Shown piece by piece: positions 58,917-64,000 of a stretch of DNA of 64,000 nt. A program made the translations under genes and the position numbers. This DNA is from Paraspadella gotoi. Its lineage: Eukaryota; Chaetognatha. Each line of letters opens with the position of its first letter. Position 1 is the stretch's first letter. The notes under the pieces were generated by a model. The model did no database searches. It was not told the origin of the DNA and worked only from the letters and a program-made list of their open reading frames with translations. The stretch lies in assembly GCA_051294375.1 (NCBI GenBank), contig CM119267.1, forward strand, positions 17,464,937-17,528,936, read 5' to 3'.

Positions 58917-59105
58917 AAATTTAAAACAGTCATGAGAATATATTATTCTTTTTTATATTTTTTTTCTTGTCTTCATAACCTAGAAATTGTAAAAATACAA
59001 TGATTTATGGTAAGAAATTTCTAGGTTATGAAGACAAGAACAAAAATATTGGTTATACCAATTTCATAAAAAAGAATAATATCTTCTTATGACCGTTTTA
59101 AATTT
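58917..59105. mobile_element. 189-bp foldback (MITE-like) element
   Basis: Outer arms begin AAATTTAAAAC and end GTTTTAAATTT and pair over about 40 bp with three mismatches. Inner arms 58966–58988 and 59016–59038 are exact 23-bp reverse complements. No coding content. Non-autonomous foldback element is the best reading. Confidence 0.7.
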
Positions 59106-61320
59106 CATTTTGATTTGATAGACATTTCTCGGGAAGAACAATTAGTAGGAGATTAACGTTTACACCCAGTAAAAGAAGCATTGTCAGGCTTCTTCAATTC
59201 ACGGGTTACAAAAATAAAAATTGAGAAAAATTTAAGAATTAGTTGGCGGAACAACAATCTCAAAATATTATGACTAATTTGAACCGAATAAAGATAAATG
59301 ACTTTTTAATAAAAGTATTAAAAAATAGTTTGGTCAATCAATCGAGTCATAGCATACATGAAAATGTGACATAATTTTCAATGATAAGCAGTATTTGTTG
59401 TTGCGGAGAAATTCTTTAAGATCTATAAAAATAAACAGATTAAATATTTGACAAAGATAAAAGAGACGGACGTACGTCCAAAAAAATATTTTTATATTCA
59501 ACGCTTGTCTAACAACTATGACAAAAGAAAATAGTGATATAATTTTGTCTGTAGCTTAAATGTTTTTGTTTTCTCGTCTTCTCCAAGTAATTATTTTGGC
59601 TAAAAACTAATGGATATATAATGCATTTCACGTCGCTAATATTATACCATAAGATATTGAACTCCTCAGCTTTACATTTTTTTACTCAATCTTTCTAAGG
59701 CAATAACACTTCAAAATTTAAAAAAAAAGGGAGAAAAAAATATATAGTAGGATTTTGACCTTTTAATTGAATTGGTTTTTTCCCCCCGACATATAGCTTT
59801 TCTATTGACGCTTTTCTGGTTCTTATTTGAATTACGTAGATAAGAGCTCTGGAGAATTTAGCCATCAACTTAATCCAAGTGGAAAGTAAAGAGAATAGAA
59901 GAAAAGTCAATATATTCCATTTAAGGTATTGACAAAGCACTTTCAAGTTTTCCCTCCCTTAGATTAAGAGTCAATTACTGTAGAATTAAAAAAAATGTTT
60001 TTTTTTTTTAAATCGACCGAAAAAAAACACGTTTTTTCTCACGTTTTCACGCTCAACTGTCAAAAAAAAAAATAATAATAATAATAAAAATCAAAGTTCA
60101 CTAATAAGTCATATTGTATAATAAAAATTATTTTTAAGAAAAAATATAATCGAATTTTATACGAGACAAAGTCGCGTTTATTTTCAAATCAGACGTAAAC
60201 GAAAGTGAATGGAGCAAAGAGCGAAAATCGACAATAGCGAACGAGCGAGGAATGAATGAGGAATAAATGGGGCATGATGAGGAATGAATGGGGGGTATGA
60301 ATGAGGAATGAATGGGGCTGTATGAATGGACAGAATGAAAAACGATGGAATGGCGGGAAAAGAAAAACGAGAATGGAAAGAAGGGATGAAACCAAAGTAG
60401 AAAGGATCCAGAAGGAAAAGTCAACGACACGAAATGAGGAATATTTCATGGGCTGTGAGTGTGTGGGCGGGGGGCGGGGGGGGAGGGGAGAAAGGCGGGG
60501 GGTGAGGAGGGAGAAAGGAAGGGAAAAAGAAAAAACAAATGACGACGGACAAAATTCAAGAAAAAGGCCGTCAATCCATCATTCGAAAGACGTATTCCAT
60601 ACTGAAGAAAAAGTTTATAATGAATTTTGAAGAGAAAACAAAGAAAATACTCTCATAATAAAAAGAGAAAGAGTAAATTCAAAAATTACGTGTATATTTA
60701 TTAATTATTACTCTAACCTCATTGTATTTGTAGGAAGACTTTAAAAAAGTATTATGAGAAAAGTTTTGAGTGAAACTAATAAATAATCTCAAAGTCTCGG
60801 TGATAAAACTTACGAGAAATTTTGGCGGAGAGGCAACCGTGAAAAAAAATCGAGTTTTACCACAAATAAAAGTTTCTTTTTTCATTTTTTAAATTTATCT
60901 TTTTTTTTTAATTAAAAAGCATTTTCCGAATATAATTGTTAAAAAAAAAGTAAAAAAGTCAAGATTCTCGATCAAGACGAGATCGCGACGACGACAACGA
61001 CGACGACGACAAAAATGACGAAGACGTCGCTCAATCAATTTCGTCAAATTTTCCCCGTTGAAAAACTCATCCATAATCAACGCTAATGTCGATCTTTGAC
61101 CCTGAATTTCGACCACAAATCGAACGCAATCGATTTAAAGATGAAGAAGATAAGAGATATCGATAACGATGATAACAAGGGCAACGACGACGACGACGAC
61201 GACAAGGGCGCCGGTTGTCGGAACGTACATAAGTCAACGAAACCACACAAGAACACAGTTTTAAGTTTAAAACGATTGAGAATCCGGCGGTGTTAACTCG
61301 TTACAATATTAAACACTTCT
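59106..61320. other. intergenic DNA, no gene seen
   Basis: AT-rich. It contains a G-rich run at 60465–60505 and GAC triplets at 60990–61020 and 61180–61205. Short open frames are low-complexity. Confidence 0.5.
60465..60505 (+). other. potential G-quadruplex tract
   Basis: Five or more closely spaced G runs of 3–8 bases with short loops satisfy the usual G3+N1–7 rule several times over. Confidence 0.6.
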
Positions 61321-61370
61321 TTTTTTTTATTCCTTTTTTTTAACCTTCCATTTTACCGGTTCTATGAGAA

Positions 61371-61380
61371 NNNNNNNNNN
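61371..61380. other. assembly gap (10 N) with duplicated edges
   Basis: The 46 bases before the gap (from TTTTATTCC at about 61327) reappear right after it with two substitutions, so the two contig ends overlap and were not merged. Confidence 0.95.
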
Positions 61381-61599
61381 TTTTATTCCTTTTTTTTAAC
61401 CTTCCATTTTACTGGTTCTATGAAAAATTTATTTACTGTTTATTTTTCTCATTTTAGTTATGACTAAAAAAGCTTTTTCTATTTTCCTTTTTCGGTTCCC
61501 GGGAATTTAGAGAGAAAAAAAAACTAAAAAATAATGTTTTGATTTAAATTTTATTTCCAAGCGAACGAATGGACACTTTTTTAATGAGGTAATTTTGAG

Positions 61600-62060
61600 G
61601 GAGATCGAGATCCGGCGCCGCCGTCTTTCGTTAGTCGCGCCCTTCGATCGATCGATCGATCGATCTGCTACTTTCGTCGTCTCCCTCGAACTCGTACCCT
61701 TAACTTCGCCGGCGACGGAAAGAAATCTTTTGTTTTAAAGACGACGTCGACGCGAGGGGTCACGCGCGCAGAGGTTCCGGGGGTGTGAAAACAAAGGGCG
61801 ATCGTCGGAAACGATTCCTCGACTCGATTTACTTTTTTTATTCCGGGTCATTACCGTCAGAGGGATTGAAACAAAAGAGGGAGAACGAGAGGAACTGAAA
61901 AAAAAAAAACAAAAGAGCGACGGGAATTTAATTAAATTAAAAAAACCCGGCGTGGACGAAATGGAGATTGTTCTTTCGGAACGTGAACGGAATTAACGAG
62001 GCGAGTGAAGTCCGGGGGATATTTTATCCGAGCCCGAGGCCGTCTTTATGGTTCAATCCT
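61600..62060. promoter_or_regulatory. CpG-rich tract, candidate promoter
   Basis: CpG is much more frequent than in the surrounding AT-rich DNA, including GGCGCCGCCG, a short (GATC)n run near 61650 and GACGTCGACGCGAGG. It ends a few hundred bases before a possible first exon at 62343. Confidence 0.3.
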
Positions 62061-62342
62061 TTCTTTTTCAGATGGGCCGAGAGGAGTTAAAAGTTTAGGG
62101 TTGATTTTTTTTGAGTTAGGGATCGATTTAAAAAAAAAAAAAAAAAAAAAGGAATATAGTTCATCATTTACGACGATTTTTTAAAAAGAAAATCGTTATT
62201 CTTTCGGTAGATATTTTGGCTTTCTTTTTAAAGCTTAATTTGTTTTCCTGTTGAATAAAACCGCCATTTTTTTTTTCCAGCTTCGACGGAAGTGAAAAAA
62301 GGCAAATGAGAAACTCGTCCTCAGCGAGGAAGTAATCATAAA

Positions 62343-62405
62343 ATGGGCTGCACGGAGGAAGGCGTTCTCGGGATTCCGGGATCGAAGCTTCTCTGCGAGA
62401 GCAAA
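62343..62405 (+). CDS. possible first coding exon with MGC lipidation motif
   Basis: MGCTEEGVLGIPGSKLLCES then Lys (AAA) and donor GTGAGA. Gly2-Cys3 is the usual site of N-myristoylation plus palmitoylation in membrane-tethered proteins. No downstream exon was found before the window ends, so this is a guess based on one ATG, a CpG-rich upstream tract and a good donor. Confidence 0.2.
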
Positions 62406-63466
62406 GTGAGAATCCGCGCGCGAAGATCGAAAGCGTAAACAAAACGAGGGGGGGGGATAACAAAGGAAGGATGGAGAGAATGAAGGAGACGTGAAAAGGG
62501 AGGAATGAAAGAAAAATCACGAGAAAGAGAAAAAAAATTTTAAGGATAAAATTGTAATGGTTGTTTGAAATACTGGCGTTGTGGAGGGAAGTGAGGAAAG
62601 TAAAAAACCTTTCTGGATAAGGAAAGTATAAAAAAATAGAATAAGTCAGAATAAGGACTAAAACAGATTAAAACAGAAATAGTATGAGATAAGATTAATA
62701 GTATAGTATTATAAGTTTTAAAATTTAATATTTGTAAAACCAAAAACTAGAAACAAATTATTGAACCCTTTGCGGGAGGAAGATCGGGAGTTAATGGTTC
62801 TTTGATCGAAAAAACTTTTTCGAACTTTTGGTCTTTTTGTTTTGCAATAAACTTCGCATTCTCTATTACCTTTCGGACGGATTAGCAGCCACGTTTAAGC
62901 CAACCCTCATCTTTTTTCTTTTTTCATTTTTCTTTTATTTTACTTTTTTTTTGGTTTCTCCGATTTGTTTCTCGCTTTATGATGATTTTTGTGCTTTTTG
63001 TTTGTTTTTGTTTTTTATTTTTTGGCAAGGTTTAGATTTTGATTCTGCATTCTAATTTGAATAAAAAGCGCATCAGAAATGAAGCCATGGAAAAACCTTA
63101 GAATTTATAAATTTTGAAAGTGATAAGCTTAAAAATTTGAAATCTATTTGGTTTTTTCTTATAATTTTTATATTATTTATTTGTTTTTGTTGTTTGCTTT
63201 TTTTCAAAGGTCAATTTTGGTGGACTTTTTTTTTTTATCCAAACAAAAAAATGTCGTCTTAAATTCCTAGTGACGCAGTTCTGACTCACGGATGAGGTAG
63301 GGGGGCGGAGAGGGGGGGCGAAGGAAATTGCAGAAAAGGATCTTTGATCTTTGAGGTCGTTAAATGGAAAGACGAACCCATTCATGGATCGCTTTCCCTC
63401 TCGTTTACTTTTCTCTTTTTTTTGACGTGACTTTTTCTCCGTGTTTTTTTGGTCATTCATTAAGGT

Positions 63467-63467
<1 letters not shown>

Positions 63468-63517
<50 letters not shown>

Positions 63518-63519
63518 CT
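63468..63519. repeat. (TTTC)n microsatellite
   Basis: Tetranucleotide array in pyrimidine-rich DNA. Confidence 0.95.
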
Positions 63520-63858
63520 TTTTACCCTCTTACTTTCTTTTTCTCTCTTTGTTACCTTTCTTTTTTCTTATCTACTCTGAAATATTTCTTAACGAGATCA
63601 TGGAGCCCAACCAGCTTCTTAGGTGATTCATCAGATTTATTTAGGGGGGGGGAGAAGAGGAGGAAATGTAACTCCCTTTTCTCGGGCCTTTCCTTTTTTA
63701 ATTTTTCTTTTCACATTCAACACCTATTTCCTTATTTTTCTTTCTTTTTAATCTTATTATTCGTTACCGTCTTTTTTTTTCTACCTCATATCCTGTCCTT
63801 ATTTCTTTATATATTTCTTTCTTTTTTACCTTTTATACGTGATCGCTAAAAAGACACA

Positions 63859-64000
63859 NNNNNNNNNNNNNNNNNNNNNNNNNNNNNNNNNNNNNNNNNN
63901 NNNNNNNNNNNNNNNNNNNNNNNNNNNNNNNNNNNNNNNNNNNNNNNNNNNNNNNNNNNNNNNNNNNNNNNNNNNNNNNNNNNNNNNNNNNNNNNNNNNN
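63859..64000. other. assembly gap to window end (142 N)
   Basis: Run of N that continues past the window. Confidence 0.99.

Noticed and set aside
63575-63625. Short exon-like peptide NEIMEPNQLLR before a GT near the right end
   Set aside because: There is no acceptor AG in the preceding pyrimidine-rich stretch that gives a usable exon, and there is no homology.

Overview
This is a nuclear genome window from an animal, almost certainly an invertebrate. Genes are split into many short exons with canonical GT–AG (and a few GC–AG) introns. Exons are rich in C/G at third positions, while introns and intergenic DNA are AT-rich and full of microsatellites such as (AG)n, (TTTC)n and (GAC)n. I could not identify the species. 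The window is a scaffold piece with seven N gaps.

Layout. 1–5.2 kb: intergenic or upstream DNA with gaps, microsatellites, a cluster of TGACCT half-sites and one tiny Ala-rich ORF. 5,239–27,751 (+): a complete NALCN-type four-domain sodium-leak channel gene, which I could resolve into 34 coding exons that keep phase throughout (6,537 nt, 2,178 residues). 17,211–19,698 (−): a three-exon ankyrin-repeat gene nested in the NALCN intron between exons 22 and 23, with a predicted signal peptide and a C-terminal membrane anchor. 28,932–30,483 (+): a small four-exon gene for a 129-residue, four-helix membrane protein. 31,173–41,537 (−): a complete twelve-exon SLC22-like organic ion transporter of the major facilitator superfamily (585 residues), lying tail to tail with the small membrane-protein gene.

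About 35.16–48.19 kb is followed directly by a second, noisy copy (48.19–57.44 kb). The second copy repeats transporter exons 1–5 and their surroundings with very frequent single-base indels, in exons and introns alike, and omits a 3.6-kb internal piece at a poly-C run. It abuts an N gap, so it looks like an unpolished gap fill rather than a gene duplication. 57.6–64 kb holds no confident gene. It contains a 49-bp tandem repeat, a 189-bp foldback element, a self-duplicated gap edge, a CpG-rich tract and one possible first exon with an MGC lipidation motif.

Three repeat families recur: a roughly 360-bp element with GTTGCGCCGC-like inverted ends, a tRNA-derived SINE with an A box and B box, and a perfect 42-bp palindrome built from the SINE end.

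The most notable biology is the NALCN pore. All four selectivity-filter positions are glutamate (EEEE), where vertebrate NALCN has lysine in domain III (EEKE). The second is the nested gene, whose ankyrin repeats are predicted to face the ER lumen or outside of the cell.
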